From positions 2,480,001 to 2,544,000 of the forward strand of contig NZ_CP038469.1 of assembly GCF_004684345.1 (NCBI RefSeq): a stretch of 64,000 bases of DNA. Direction: 5' to 3'. This stretch comes from Citrobacter tructae. GTDB lineage: Bacteria; Pseudomonadota; Gammaproteobacteria; Enterobacterales; Enterobacteriaceae. The notes beneath the pieces are model-generated. The model made no database searches. It saw only the letters and a program-made list of their open reading frames with translations, and had not been told where the DNA came from. The position numbers and the translations under genes are program-made. Positions 9,146 to 17,934 of this stretch are shown piece after piece (position 1 is the stretch's first letter; every line of letters starts with the position of its first letter).

Positions 9146-9161
9146 TTGTGCAGATGCACAA
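9146..9161. promoter_or_regulatory. Palindrome upstream of cdaR, candidate operator
   Basis: TTGTGC-AGAT-GCACAA is a perfect inverted repeat 54-69 bases upstream of the cdaR start codon, within the only plausible promoter region. Its size suits a dimeric regulator. The bound protein is unknown, and CdaR itself is only one possibility. Confidence 0.3.
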
Positions 9162-9198
9162 ACTGAAGGAGAGAAGTATGGAGTTGTGGGAGGGTTCA

Positions 9199-9235
9199 CA
9201 AAAAGAAACCCCTCCCCGCTAACGGGAAGGGGTTT
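9199..9235 (-). terminator. Rho-independent terminator after degP
   Basis: On the minus strand the stem AAACCCCTTCCC / GGGGAGGGGTTT is followed by CTTTTTG. It begins a few bases after the degP stop and isolates degP from cdaR. Confidence 0.85.
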
Positions 9236-9243
9236 AGAGAGGC

Positions 9244-10677
9244 TTATTGCATCAACAGATAGATAGAGCTGTCACCACGCTGAATATTCAGCGCCAGAAC
9301 AGCCGGTTTGCTGTCGAGGATTTTGCGCAGTTCGGCAATGTTTTTCACCGACTGCTGGTTAGCACCGATAATCACATCCCCTTTCTTCAGGCCAATCATC
9401 GCTGCCGGCGTATTCGGTTTCACATCGCTGACCACGACACCTTTGTCCTGGCCTTTGTTGCTCATATCCGCCCCTTCAATACCTTTGAAGATAGAGCTGG
9501 AATCAACCTGAGTCTGGCTGCTCTGCTGCAGTTCCAGATTCACAGTAACCGGCTTACCGTCACGCAGCAGGCCAAGGGTGATTTTGCTGCCTACCGGCAT
9601 CGTACCGACCTGCGCACGCAGTGCGGCAAAACTGCTGATTGGCTTACCGTTCAATGAGGTAATCACATCACCGGCTTTAATACCCGCTTTCGCTGCGGAG
9701 GAGTTCGGCATCACCTGGCTGACGAATGCCCCACGCTGGGCATCCACTTTCATGGCTTTTGCCAGCTCAGAGCTCAGTTCAGTCCCCATAATCCCCAGCT
9801 CGCCGCGTTTCACCTGACCGAACTCAACCATCTGCGAGGTCAGGTTTTTCACCATGTTGCTAGGGATAGCAAAACCGATACCGATGTTTCCGCCGTCCGG
9901 CGCAAGGATCGCGGTGTTAATACCGATCAGTTCACCGTTCAGGTTGACCAGTGCGCCACCAGAGTTGCCGCGGTTAATCGCCGCATCCGTCTGGATAAAG
10001 TTTTCATAATTTTCCGCATTCAGGCCGCTACGACCCAGCGCAGAAACGATACCAGACGTGACCGTTTCACCGAGGCCAAACGGGTTACCAATCGCCACGG
10101 TATAATCCCCTACGCGCAGCGCGTCAGAGTCTGCCAGCTTGATTGCCGTCAGGTTCTTCGGATCCTGAATCTGGATCAGTGCGATGTCAGAGCGCGGATC
10201 TTTGCCGACCATCTTCGCGTCAAATTTACGCCCATCGCTCAGTTGGACTTTAATCACTGTAGCGTTATCCACTACGTGGTTGTTAGTCACAACATAACCT
10301 TTCGCGGCATCAATAATAACGCCGGAGCCCAGCGCCATAAATTTCTGCTGCTGGCCACCGCCATTGTCAGCGCCCGGTGCGCCGCCCTGGCAGAATGGAG
10401 AGCTCTGGAATGGAGAACCGTCCTGGCAGAACGGAGAGTTATCCCCGAAGAACTGCTGGAAATTACGCGGCATACGCGGCGTATTCACCGTCGTGCTCCC
10501 CTCGACGTTAATACTCACCACCGATGGCATCACTTTTTCAAGCATCGGGGCCAGGCTTGGCATCTGTTGAGCAGTCGTTGCTGAAGACGCTGTCTCAGCC
10601 GCCGTTGCAGACAGGGGGGACAACGCCAAACCTAAACTCAGAGCCAGTGCACTCATTGCTAATGTGGTTTTTTTCAT
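9244..10677 (-). CDS. degP: Periplasmic serine endoprotease/chaperone DegP
   Basis: DegP (HtrA) degrades and refolds damaged periplasmic proteins and assembles into cage-like oligomers. The 477 residues comprise a signal peptide ending near ATAAE (residues 1-28), a trypsin-like protease domain with His in TNNHVVDN, Asp in DPRSDIALI and Ser in GNSGGAL, and two PDZ domains (about 290-380 and 395-477). An LA-loop with repeated Gln/Gly-rich and CQDGSPF/CQGGAP segments is near residues 80-110. The E. coli protein is about 474 residues, the difference being in this loop. A sigmaE promoter lies upstream. DegP would also manage misfolded pilins from the fimbrial operons in this window (inference). 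Confidence 0.97.
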   Translation of the reverse strand: MKKTTLAMSALALSLGLALSPLSATAAETASSATTAQQMPSLAPMLEKVMPSVVSINVEGSTTVNTPRMPRNFQQFFGDNSPFCQDGSPFQSSPFCQGGAPGADNGGGQQQKFMALGSGVIIDAAKGYVVTNNHVVDNATVIKVQLSDGRKFDAKMVGKDPRSDIALIQIQDPKNLTAIKLADSDALRVGDYTVAIGNPFGLGETVTSGIVSALGRSGLNAENYENFIQTDAAINRGNSGGALVNLNGELIGINTAILAPDGGNIGIGFAIPSNMVKNLTSQMVEFGQVKRGELGIMGTELSSELAKAMKVDAQRGAFVSQVMPNSSAAKAGIKAGDVITSLNGKPISSFAALRAQVGTMPVGSKITLGLLRDGKPVTVNLELQQSSQTQVDSSSIFKGIEGADMSNKGQDKGVVVSDVKPNTPAAMIGLKKGDVIIGANQQSVKNIAELRKILDSKPAVLALNIQRGDSSIYLLMQ

Positions 10678-10722
10678 GTGTTTCGTTCTCGATTAACAGA
10701 TAACGCAAAATTGCTGTGTACG

Positions 10723-10750
10723 TCAGAGTCGTTTTATAGCGCTAAGTTCC
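10723..10750 (-). promoter_or_regulatory. degP sigmaE promoter
   Basis: On the minus strand a -35 GGAACTT (10744-10750), a 16-bp spacer and a -10 TCTGA (10723-10727) match the sigmaE consensus very well. This accords with the established envelope-stress control of degP. Confidence 0.85.
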
Positions 10751-10778
10751 AGAATAAACTTTAAGGAAAAAGTAAAAT

Positions 10779-10799
10779 TTTATTGTCCGTCTTTACAAA
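10779..10799 (-). promoter_or_regulatory. Possible CpxR site upstream of degP
   Basis: On the minus strand a segment starting TTTGTAAAGACGGACAATAA lies about 30 bases upstream of the sigmaE -35. It closely resembles, from memory, the sequence bound by CpxR at E. coli degP. Only one GTAAA half-site is perfect. Confidence 0.4.
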
Positions 10800-10806
10800 T
10801 GTGTGT

Positions 10807-12324
10807 TTATTGTTCTACCGCCATCAGTCGTCGATATTCATCCCAGGCATACAAGTCCGTCATCCCGCTGATATAATCTTGGATCAAGCGGCATCGATAA
10901 TAATATTCGAGCACAGGGAACTCGGCAGAATCCGACGATATTTTACTGACCACTTCGACATAAGCAAGTCGATGACGGGTGGAGAGTTTCTGAAATAAAC
11001 GCGACTCAATGGGAAACTGTTTTAATCTTTCATTTTCCACCAGTGTAGAAAAATCTGCGAGCGTCATCTTTAATAACGGCTGATAGATCTCCAGTAACCC
11101 GCTGATTACCCGATAACCCTGCAATTCCAGCTGTTCGACATCAGGATGGCTAAATACATGTTTCATCGCCACATTTTTATAGCCCCCCAGCAATCGGCTG
11201 AAGCTGCTGGCGTCTTCTAACAGGGCGTGATTAAAGCTGCCCTCAAAAATCTGGGGCAAATTATCAATAAAACGCTGCGCAGCGTAGGGCACCAATTTAT
11301 TCAGCGTATTGACGCGCAAATACATGAAGAACTGATCTTCCGTACTGCGACTTAATGTATTTGAGCGCGATTTTTCCCACGCGTTCTCCACAACCTGACT
11401 AAACAGGGAACCTTTTTCATGTTGGCCCCAAGCCTCATACAGGTGATGATACAGTTGCTCGACGCTGAAGATCCTTTTCTCCACGGCATCTTCGAGATCG
11501 GCCACGCAATAAGAGATATCGTCGGCAGCTTCCATAATCCAGGTTAATGGAAAACGACTGTAAGGTGCTAATGATAATTCTTTACGCAACCGCTCAATAT
11601 ACGGCTCTTCGGAAAGGTAATAGCCCGGTTTTTTCATTAAATAGTTATGCGTCGCGGGCGTATCTCCACGCCACCACGCCGGACGGGTATATTTTAAAAT
11701 ACCGCCGACCTGCGCCCAGGTCAGATTCATTCGCATCAAGGTATGCACTAGGCGAATACCTTGCGCATTGCCTTCAAAATGACAGAGATCCTGACGCACC
11801 TTGCGGCGAATGTCATTGAGCGACTCTTCGCCTTCACGCAAACGTAGCGCAGCCACGTGGCAGCGATCGTCACTTAGAGGCTGGCTTTCCGCATCCGCAG
11901 GGAAAAGTCGCTGGCGAAACCAGTCGTTAATTGCCGCTTCACCAAAATGGCCAAACGGCGGATTTCCGATGTCATGCATTAGGCAGGACATTTCGACAAT
12001 GCTTTCAAAAGGCCCCGTTAGCTCATCCAGGCCATACTGCTCCAGCAGCTTGAGCTCTTTCAGTCGGCTGAGGATCTCTTTGGCGATGTAGCGCCCGACT
12101 TGCTGAACTTCCATTGAATGCGTAAGACGCGTACGCACTGCAGCGTTACGCTCCAGCGGAAAGACCTGGGTTTTTTGCTGCAATCGGCGGATTGCCGGAG
12201 AATTGATAATACGTCCACGATCGCTTTCAAAAATTCGCAGGATCTCATGCTCAGACTTTACGCCCTGCGGCGAACGGTAACGACGATGCCAGTTTATTTT
12301 TTTTCGAAAATCGATCTGTGCCAT
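10807..12324 (-). CDS. dgt: dGTP triphosphohydrolase
   Basis: Dgt cleaves dGTP to deoxyguanosine and tripolyphosphate. It is a hexameric HD-domain enzyme affecting dNTP pools and mutation rate. The 505-residue chain matches the E. coli length. The metal-binding HD motif is clear (MSCLMHDIGNPPFGHFGE, near residue 125), with the upstream His in RLTHSMEV (near 69) and the downstream Asp in AADDISYCVADLED (near 268). It is transcribed toward degP, with about 130 bases between, and is divergent from mtnN. No irregularity was seen. Confidence 0.96.
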   Translation of the reverse strand: MAQIDFRKKINWHRRYRSPQGVKSEHEILRIFESDRGRIINSPAIRRLQQKTQVFPLERNAAVRTRLTHSMEVQQVGRYIAKEILSRLKELKLLEQYGLDELTGPFESIVEMSCLMHDIGNPPFGHFGEAAINDWFRQRLFPADAESQPLSDDRCHVAALRLREGEESLNDIRRKVRQDLCHFEGNAQGIRLVHTLMRMNLTWAQVGGILKYTRPAWWRGDTPATHNYLMKKPGYYLSEEPYIERLRKELSLAPYSRFPLTWIMEAADDISYCVADLEDAVEKRIFSVEQLYHHLYEAWGQHEKGSLFSQVVENAWEKSRSNTLSRSTEDQFFMYLRVNTLNKLVPYAAQRFIDNLPQIFEGSFNHALLEDASSFSRLLGGYKNVAMKHVFSHPDVEQLELQGYRVISGLLEIYQPLLKMTLADFSTLVENERLKQFPIESRLFQKLSTRHRLAYVEVVSKISSDSAEFPVLEYYYRCRLIQDYISGMTDLYAWDEYRRLMAVEQ

Positions 12325-12407
12325 GCCCTCTCCCGCCTGAGAAATGCGCTACCCCTTAAGCGCATGATAGACTATGCCCTCAAATCTGGCTTATCGCGAG
12401 TAAATCT

Positions 12408-13106
12408 ATGAAAATCGGCATCATTGGTGCAATGGAAGAAGAAGTTACGCTGCTGCGTGACAAAATCGAAAACCGTCAGACAATCACCCTCGGCGGTTGT
12501 GAAATTTATACCGGCCAACTGAACGGTACTGAGGTTGCGCTACTGAAATCGGGCATCGGTAAAGTGGCTGCGGCGCTGGGTGCAACGCTGCTGCTCGAAC
12601 GCTGCAAACCGGATGCCATCATTAACACCGGTTCTGCGGGCGGCCTGGCTTCAACGCTGAAAGTCGGCGATATCGTGGTTTCTGACGAAGCGCGTTATCA
12701 CGATGCTGACGTCACCGCGTTTGGCTATGAATTTGGTCAGCTACCGGGTTGCCCGGCAGGTTTTAAAGCCGATCCAGCGCTTATCGCCGCGGCGGAATCC
12801 TGTATTGCGGAACTCAACCTGAACGCCGTTCGCGGGCTTATCGTCAGCGGCGATGCCTTCATTAACGGCTCTGTTGGCCTGGCAAAAATTCAGCATAACT
12901 TCCCGCAGGCCATTGCCGTAGAAATGGAAGCCACCGCAATTGCGCATGTTTGCCACAACTTTAACGTCCCGTTCGTGGTGGTTCGCGCCATCTCTGACGT
13001 CGCCGATCAGCAATCCCACCTCAGCTTTGACGAGTTCCTGGTTGTTGCCGCGAAACAGTCAAGCCTGATGGTTGAAACGCTGGTACAGAAACTGGCGCAT
13101 GGCTAA
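12408..13106 (+). CDS. mtnN: 5'-methylthioadenosine/S-adenosylhomocysteine nucleosidase
   Basis: MtnN (Pfs) hydrolyses MTA and SAH to adenine plus the thioribose, removing inhibitory SAM by-products and supplying S-ribosylhomocysteine for AI-2. The 232-residue protein shows the catalytic residues of the family: Glu in AMEEEVTLL (near 12), Glu in VEMEATA (near 174) and Asp in ISDVADQ (near 197). It overlaps the btuF start by 8 bases, indicating translational coupling. MTA is a by-product of spermidine synthase, which is notable because speE and speD are not at their usual place in this window. SAM-derived SAH and quorum signalling still require the enzyme. Confidence 0.97.
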   Translation: MKIGIIGAMEEEVTLLRDKIENRQTITLGGCEIYTGQLNGTEVALLKSGIGKVAAALGATLLLERCKPDAIINTGSAGGLASTLKVGDIVVSDEARYHDADVTAFGYEFGQLPGCPAGFKADPALIAAAESCIAELNLNAVRGLIVSGDAFINGSVGLAKIQHNFPQAIAVEMEATAIAHVCHNFNVPFVVVRAISDVADQQSHLSFDEFLVVAAKQSSLMVETLVQKLAHG

Positions 13107-13899
13107 ATTACTCTCCAGGGCGCTGGTCGCCCTGCTTTTTACGCTTCCGGCGTGGCTTTACGCCGCACCGCGTGTAGTTTCCCTCTCTCCTGCTAACACC
13201 GAACTTGCCTTTGCCGCCGGCATAACGCCCGTTGGCGTCAGCAGCTACTCAAACTATCCGCCCGAGGCCCAAAATATTGAAGAGGTCTCCACGTGGCAAG
13301 GCATGAATCTGGAACGCATTGTGGCGCTCAAACCGGATTTAGTCATCGCCTGGCGCGGAGGCAATGCCGAGCGGCAGGTGAATCAGCTAACTGCCCTGGG
13401 GATTAAGGTTATCTGGGTGGATGCCGTCACCATCGAGCAAGTCGCTGATGCTCTACGCCAACTGGCAGCGTGGAGTCCGAAGCCTGAGCAGGCAAAACTG
13501 GCCGCGCAAACTTTGCTTGATGAGTATGCTTTACTAAAATCTCAGTATGCCAATAAACCGAAAAAACGGGTGTTTCTCCAGTTTGGGGCGAATCCTTTGT
13601 TTACCAGTGGAAAAGGTTCCATTCAACACCAGGTTCTTGAGGTATGCGGCGGAGAAAACATCTTTGGCGGCAGTCGGGTTCCCTGGCCGCAGGTCAGCCG
13701 CGAGCAGGTACTGGCAAGAGCCCCCCAGGCTATCGTGGCTACCGGAGGTTCGGGCGAAACTCTTAAAATTGAGCAATACTGGGGAGAACAGCTGAAAATC
13801 CCGGTTATTACCCTGAATAGTGACTGGTTTGAACGCGCAAGCCCGCGTATTATCCTCGCCGCAAAACAACTCTGTAATGCGCTTTCACAAGTGAAATAG
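13099..13899 (+). CDS. btuF: Vitamin B12 periplasmic binding protein BtuF
   Basis: BtuF captures cobalamin in the periplasm and delivers it to the BtuCD ABC transporter. The 266-residue preprotein has a signal peptide (MAKLLSRALVALLFTLPAWL, cleavage after LYA) and the two-lobed helical-backbone binding fold of class III binding proteins, beginning PRVVSLSPANTELAFAAG. The start at 13099 overlaps the end of mtnN and gives the E. coli length. The frame opening at 13072 lacks a signal sequence. It lies in the mtnN-btuF-yadS cluster as in E. coli. Confidence 0.95.
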   Translation: MAKLLSRALVALLFTLPAWLYAAPRVVSLSPANTELAFAAGITPVGVSSYSNYPPEAQNIEEVSTWQGMNLERIVALKPDLVIAWRGGNAERQVNQLTALGIKVIWVDAVTIEQVADALRQLAAWSPKPEQAKLAAQTLLDEYALLKSQYANKPKKRVFLQFGANPLFTSGKGSIQHQVLEVCGGENIFGGSRVPWPQVSREQVLARAPQAIVATGGSGETLKIEQYWGEQLKIPVITLNSDWFERASPRIILAAKQLCNALSQVK

Positions 13900-13934
13900 A
13901 GCCTGCCTGTCGGGCTCTCAGTGGGGATTCGACA

Positions 13935-14558
13935 ATGCTCGTCTATTGGCTCGATATTGTAGGCACTGCGGTATTTGCTATCTCTGGCGTATTACTGGCC
14001 GGGAAATTACGTATGGACCCGTTCGGCGTGCTGGTCCTCGGCGTTGTTACGGCTGTGGGTGGCGGTACGATCCGCGATATGGCGTTGGATAACGGGCCGG
14101 TGTTCTGGGTCAAAGATCCCACCGATCTGGTGGTGGCGATGATCACCAGCATGCTGACGATCCTGCTGGTGCGTCAGCCCAGACGTTTGCCTAAGTGGAT
14201 CCTTCCAGTGCTGGATGCCGTCGGTCTGGCCGTGTTCGTCGGCATTGGCGTCAGTAAGGCGTTTCTCGCCGGAACCGGTCCGCTGGTGGCGATTTGCATG
14301 GGGGTCATTACCGGCGTCGGCGGCGGGATTATTCGCGACGTGTTAGCACGTGAAGTACCGATGATTTTACGTACAGAAATCTATGCCACGGCCTGCATTA
14401 TCGGCGGCATCGTCCACGCAACCGCGTTTTATACCTTCGCGATACCGCTGGAAAACGCCAGTATGATGGGGATGGTTGTCACGCTGATTATTCGTCTTGC
14501 CGCCATTCGCTGGCACTTAAAGCTACCGACGTTTGCGTTGGATGATAACGGCAGATAG
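13935..14558 (+). CDS. yadS: TRIC-like inner membrane protein YadS
   Basis: This 207-residue, very hydrophobic protein has about seven membrane segments. It is made of two repeats of the UPF0126/TRIC domain, each with a glycine-rich GGGTIRD or GGGIIRD motif (near residues 42 and 128). Prokaryotic TRIC homologues form trimeric cation channels, but the substrate of YadS is not established. It is the last gene of the mtnN-btuF-yadS group, 35 bases after btuF, and is followed by a bidirectional terminator shared with erpA. Confidence 0.93.
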   Translation: MLVYWLDIVGTAVFAISGVLLAGKLRMDPFGVLVLGVVTAVGGGTIRDMALDNGPVFWVKDPTDLVVAMITSMLTILLVRQPRRLPKWILPVLDAVGLAVFVGIGVSKAFLAGTGPLVAICMGVITGVGGGIIRDVLAREVPMILRTEIYATACIIGGIVHATAFYTFAIPLENASMMGMVVTLIIRLAAIRWHLKLPTFALDDNGR

Positions 14559-14559
14559 C

Positions 14560-14588
14560 AAAAAGCCGTGTCATGAACACGGCTTTTT
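14560..14588. terminator. Bidirectional terminator between yadS and erpA
   Basis: The stem AAAAAGCCGTGT / ACACGGCTTTTT with a 5-base loop has T-runs on both strands. It sits between the convergent 3' ends of yadS and erpA. Confidence 0.9.
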
Positions 14589-14601
14589 CATTCTCGCATA
14601 A

Positions 14602-14946
14602 TTAAATGCTGAAAGAAGAACCACACCCGCAGGTGCTTTTGGCGTTCGGGTTGGTCACCACGAAGCGGGAACCTTCCAGACCTTCGGTATAGTCAACCGC
14701 ACCGCCCACCAGATACTGCAGGCTCATCGGGTCAACGACCAGGCCAACGCCCTGTTTCTCAATGGTCATATCACCATCGTTCACCTGATCATCAAAGGTG
14801 AAACCATACTGGAAACCGCTGCAACCACCGCCGGTGATGTACACGCGTAATTTCAGATTCGGGTTATCTTCGTCAGCGATCAGGCTTTTTACTTTATTGG
14901 CTGCTGCTTCAGTAAATTGCAGTGGCAGCGCTACATCATCACTCAT
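14602..14946 (-). CDS. erpA: Iron-sulfur cluster insertion protein ErpA
   Basis: ErpA is an A-type carrier that delivers [4Fe-4S] clusters to targets including the isoprenoid enzymes IspG and IspH. The 114-residue protein has the three cluster-ligand cysteines: one in GGGCSGF (near 42) and two in STCGCGSSFSI (near 106 and 108) at the C-terminus. The frame extends 15 codons upstream, but MSDDVALPLQFTEAAANKV is the family start and gives the E. coli length. It lies between yadS and clcA. AcnB, encoded at the other end of the window, is also a [4Fe-4S] enzyme. Confidence 0.96.
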   Translation of the reverse strand: MSDDVALPLQFTEAAANKVKSLIADEDNPNLKLRVYITGGGCSGFQYGFTFDDQVNDGDMTIEKQGVGLVVDPMSLQYLVGGAVDYTEGLEGSRFVVTNPNAKSTCGCGSSFSI

Positions 14947-15027
14947 ATTTTGCTCCAAACGACATTGGCAATTGGGCAAATTATAACCCAATGGTTAAGG
15001 CCATTATCTAATACCCTGGTATTTCGT

Positions 15028-16449
15028 TCAAGTATTCTCGCCAGCGGCTGTGCTCTGGCTTTTCGCCGCCTGCTCCGCTTCCTGTTTAGCCAGCGTACGG
15101 GCAAGGATAGTCGAGTATAGCGGCTTTCCGCCCATAAATTGGGCTAATAGTGTTGCGCCAAGACAGGTAATAATCATTGGCAAAATGAGCTGATAGTTAT
15201 CGGTCATTTCCAGCACCAGTACGATGCCGGTTAATGGCGCCCGTACCGACGCCGCCAACAGCGCCCCCATTCCGGCAATGGCAAACGTCCCGGCCTCCAG
15301 ATGATACTGCGGAAAAGTGGCCGCCGCAGCCATGCCGAACGCGGTACCCAGTAATGTCCCTAGCGCCAGCATCGGGGCAAAGATCCCACCAGGCGCACCG
15401 GATGAAAAGCACAGCAGCGTAGTGATAACCCGGGCAATAAAAATAAACAGCAGAATGCCAACGCTAAAATTTCCTGCCGCGGCGATAGGGATCAGGTTAA
15501 ACCCTCCACCCGCAGATTCCGGTTGAATTAAACCGAGGATCCCGCACAGGCCACCGATCGCACCGCCCATCAGCACCCATTTTTTAATTTCACCGCCATG
15601 AAACCGCTGAAACATATCCTGAGTGCGTAGCACCATGGTATTGAACAGCGGTCCAACGCAGCCAAAAATAATCCCGAGGATCAGATACAGCCACAGCGTA
15701 TTCACCGGCGCGTTGGAGAGCTTCCCAACTTCAATGAGCGGGGCTTCGCCGTTGAAAACACGGAACACAATGCTCGACATGATAACGCCGGTAAACACGG
15801 CTTTGATCGACACGAGGTTGTAGCGAAACTGTGGGCGCATCTCTTCAATAATGAACAGGATCCCTGCCAGAGGGGCATTAAACGCCGCCGACAAACCGGC
15901 AGCCGCACCGGTTGCCAGCAGGGTATGTCGCGCTTCGGCGCTGCGCATACGGAATACATCCAGCACCATGCGCCCGATGTTACCGCCTATTTGCACCGTC
16001 GGCCCTTCGCGCCCAAGCACCATACCGGCCCCCAGCGTCCCCATACCGCCGATAAATTTCACCGGCAGTACGCGCCACCAGCGCACAGGCCGCAGCTCTT
16101 CCAGCGCGCCTTCAATCTCAGGGATCCCCGAGCCACCGGCTTCCGGCGCAAATTTACGCACCAGAAAATAGCCAACCATGGCCAGCAACGCCGAGAGAAT
16201 AAACGCCAGCGGCCACACCAGAATGGCATGATCGGCAACCTGTACCAGTGCGCCGATGCGCAGGTTCTGTACCCAAGTCACGGATTTCTCAAACGCCACG
16301 CCCACCAGCCCGGTCACGGTTCCAACCACGGCCGCCATAAAAAGGATCGCAAGCGGTGTTTTGTCCCGATCAAGGAGTCGACGGATCTGATCCCTGCGCC
16401 GTAAACGCACAATTTGCTGTGCTTCAAAAGAGGGAGTGTCTGTTTTCAT
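15028..16449 (-). CDS. clcA: H+/Cl- exchange transporter ClcA
   Basis: ClcA (EriC) exchanges two chloride ions for one proton across the inner membrane and supports extreme acid resistance. The 473-residue protein equals E. coli ClcA in length. It carries the selectivity motifs GSGIPE (near 107), GREGPTVQIGGN with the gating glutamate (near 148) and a late tyrosine (near 445, in GKPLYST). About 18 membrane helices are expected. The gene is divergent from hemL and ends close to erpA. Confidence 0.97.
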   Translation of the reverse strand: MKTDTPSFEAQQIVRLRRRDQIRRLLDRDKTPLAILFMAAVVGTVTGLVGVAFEKSVTWVQNLRIGALVQVADHAILVWPLAFILSALLAMVGYFLVRKFAPEAGGSGIPEIEGALEELRPVRWWRVLPVKFIGGMGTLGAGMVLGREGPTVQIGGNIGRMVLDVFRMRSAEARHTLLATGAAAGLSAAFNAPLAGILFIIEEMRPQFRYNLVSIKAVFTGVIMSSIVFRVFNGEAPLIEVGKLSNAPVNTLWLYLILGIIFGCVGPLFNTMVLRTQDMFQRFHGGEIKKWVLMGGAIGGLCGILGLIQPESAGGGFNLIPIAAAGNFSVGILLFIFIARVITTLLCFSSGAPGGIFAPMLALGTLLGTAFGMAAAATFPQYHLEAGTFAIAGMGALLAASVRAPLTGIVLVLEMTDNYQLILPMIITCLGATLLAQFMGGKPLYSTILARTLAKQEAEQAAKSQSTAAGENT

Positions 16450-16549
16450 CAGATGATCATTAATTGGTAATACAAATACGGAGTCGGCATTCTACTCGTT
16501 CATTTTGTGAAAATCCCCTGCAAATCGTATTGTTTCAAATGCGCAAAAC

Positions 16550-16578
16550 TTTCATAACCTTCGCTGAATAACTAGAAT
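16550..16578 (+). promoter_or_regulatory. Possible hemL promoter
   Basis: A TAGAAT -10 (16573-16578) sits 39 bases before the hemL ATG, with only a poor TTTCAT at the -35 position 17 bp upstream. The call is weak and rests mainly on the -10. Confidence 0.3.
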
Positions 16579-16617
16579 AGCCCGCATTCACTTTTTCTAC
16601 GAACCAGGACCCCATCC

Positions 16618-17898
16618 ATGAGTAAGTCTGAAAACCTCTACAGCGCAGCACGCGAACTTATCCCCGGCGGCGTTAACTCCCCTGTTCGCGCCTTCACCGG
16701 CGTGGGTGGCACTCCGCTGTTTATCGAAAAAGCCGACGGCGCGTATCTGTATGACGTCGATGGTAAAGCCTACATCGATTACGTCGGTTCCTGGGGCCCG
16801 ATGGTACTGGGTCATAACCATCCGGCGATCCGCAATGCAGTGATTGAAGCCGCCGAGCGTGGTCTGAGCTTTGGTGCACCGACCGAGATGGAAGTGAAAA
16901 TGGCGGCATTGGTCACCGAACTCGTGCCAACCATGGACATGGTGCGCATGGTCAACTCCGGTACCGAAGCGACGATGAGCGCCATCCGTCTGGCGCGTGG
17001 TTTCACCGGCCGCGATAAAATCATCAAATTTGAAGGCTGCTATCACGGCCATGCCGACTGCCTGCTGGTCAAAGCCGGTTCCGGTGCATTGACGCTGGGC
17101 CAGCCAAACTCTCCGGGCGTTCCGGCGGATTTTGCGAAGCATACCCTGACCTGTACCTATAACGATCTGTCCTCGGTGCGTGCGGCATTCGAGCAGTATC
17201 CGCAGGACATCGCCTGCATCATCGTCGAGCCGGTCGCGGGCAACATGAACTGCATCCCGCCGCTGCCGGAATTCCTGCCAGGCCTGCGTGCGCTGTGCGA
17301 CGAGTTCGGTGCGCTGTTGATCATCGATGAAGTGATGACCGGTTTCCGCGTCGCACTGGCGGGCGCGCAGGATTATTACGGTGTCGTGCCGGACCTGACC
17401 TGTCTGGGTAAAATTATCGGTGGCGGAATGCCTGTTGGCGCATTCGGCGGTCGTCGTGATGTGATGGACGCGCTGGCCCCAACTGGTCCGGTTTACCAGG
17501 CGGGAACACTTTCAGGTAACCCGATTGCGATGGCGGCAGGATTCGCCTGTCTGAACGAAGTCGCTCAGCCGGGGATTCATGAAACATTAAATGACCTCAC
17601 CACCCGTCTGGCGGAAGGTCTGCTGGAAGCCGCTCAGGAAGCCAATATTCCGCTGGTGGTGAACCATGTAGGTGGGATGTTCGGAATTTTCTTCACCGAT
17701 GCCGAAACCGTGACATGCTATCAGGACGTGATGGCGTGCGATGTCGAGCGCTTCAAGCGTTTCTTCCATATGATGCTGGATGAAGGTGTTTATCTGGCAC
17801 CGTCCGCGTTTGAAGCGGGCTTTATGTCCGTGGCGCACAGTGTAGAAGATATCAATAACACCATCGACGCCGCGCGTCGGGTGTTTGCGAAGCTGTGA
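16618..17898 (+). CDS. hemL: Glutamate-1-semialdehyde 2,1-aminomutase
   Basis: HemL converts glutamate-1-semialdehyde to 5-aminolevulinate, the committed precursor of haem and sirohaem. It is a PLP enzyme of the class III aminotransferase fold. The 426-residue protein starts MSKSENLYSAARELIPGGVN and has the PLP lysine in CLGKIIGGGMPVG (near 265), preceded by IIDEVMTGFR, which holds the PLP-contacting Asp. It is convergent with fhuB across a hairpin. I recall the Salmonella stf fimbrial genes being between these two genes; they are absent here. Confidence 0.97.
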   Translation: MSKSENLYSAARELIPGGVNSPVRAFTGVGGTPLFIEKADGAYLYDVDGKAYIDYVGSWGPMVLGHNHPAIRNAVIEAAERGLSFGAPTEMEVKMAALVTELVPTMDMVRMVNSGTEATMSAIRLARGFTGRDKIIKFEGCYHGHADCLLVKAGSGALTLGQPNSPGVPADFAKHTLTCTYNDLSSVRAAFEQYPQDIACIIVEPVAGNMNCIPPLPEFLPGLRALCDEFGALLIIDEVMTGFRVALAGAQDYYGVVPDLTCLGKIIGGGMPVGAFGGRRDVMDALAPTGPVYQAGTLSGNPIAMAAGFACLNEVAQPGIHETLNDLTTRLAEGLLEAAQEANIPLVVNHVGGMFGIFFTDAETVTCYQDVMACDVERFKRFFHMMLDEGVYLAPSAFEAGFMSVAHSVEDINNTIDAARRVFAKL

Positions 17899-17904
17899 TC
17901 CATT

Positions 17905-17928
17905 CGCCTCGCCTGTTAAGGCGAGGCG
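17905..17928. terminator. Hairpin between convergent hemL and fhuB
   Basis: A perfect 9-bp stem CGCCTCGCC / GGCGAGGCG with a 6-base loop lies 7 bases after the hemL stop. Only a short T-run follows, so it may be a weak terminator or an mRNA 3'-end stabiliser. Confidence 0.6.
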
Positions 17929-17934
17929 TTTACA

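Noticed and set aside
16597..17142. 181-codon minus-strand frame antisense to hemL
   Set aside because: It is a shadow of the well-supported hemL coding frame. His/Arg/Gly-rich composition is typical of antisense frames in GC-rich codon patterns.
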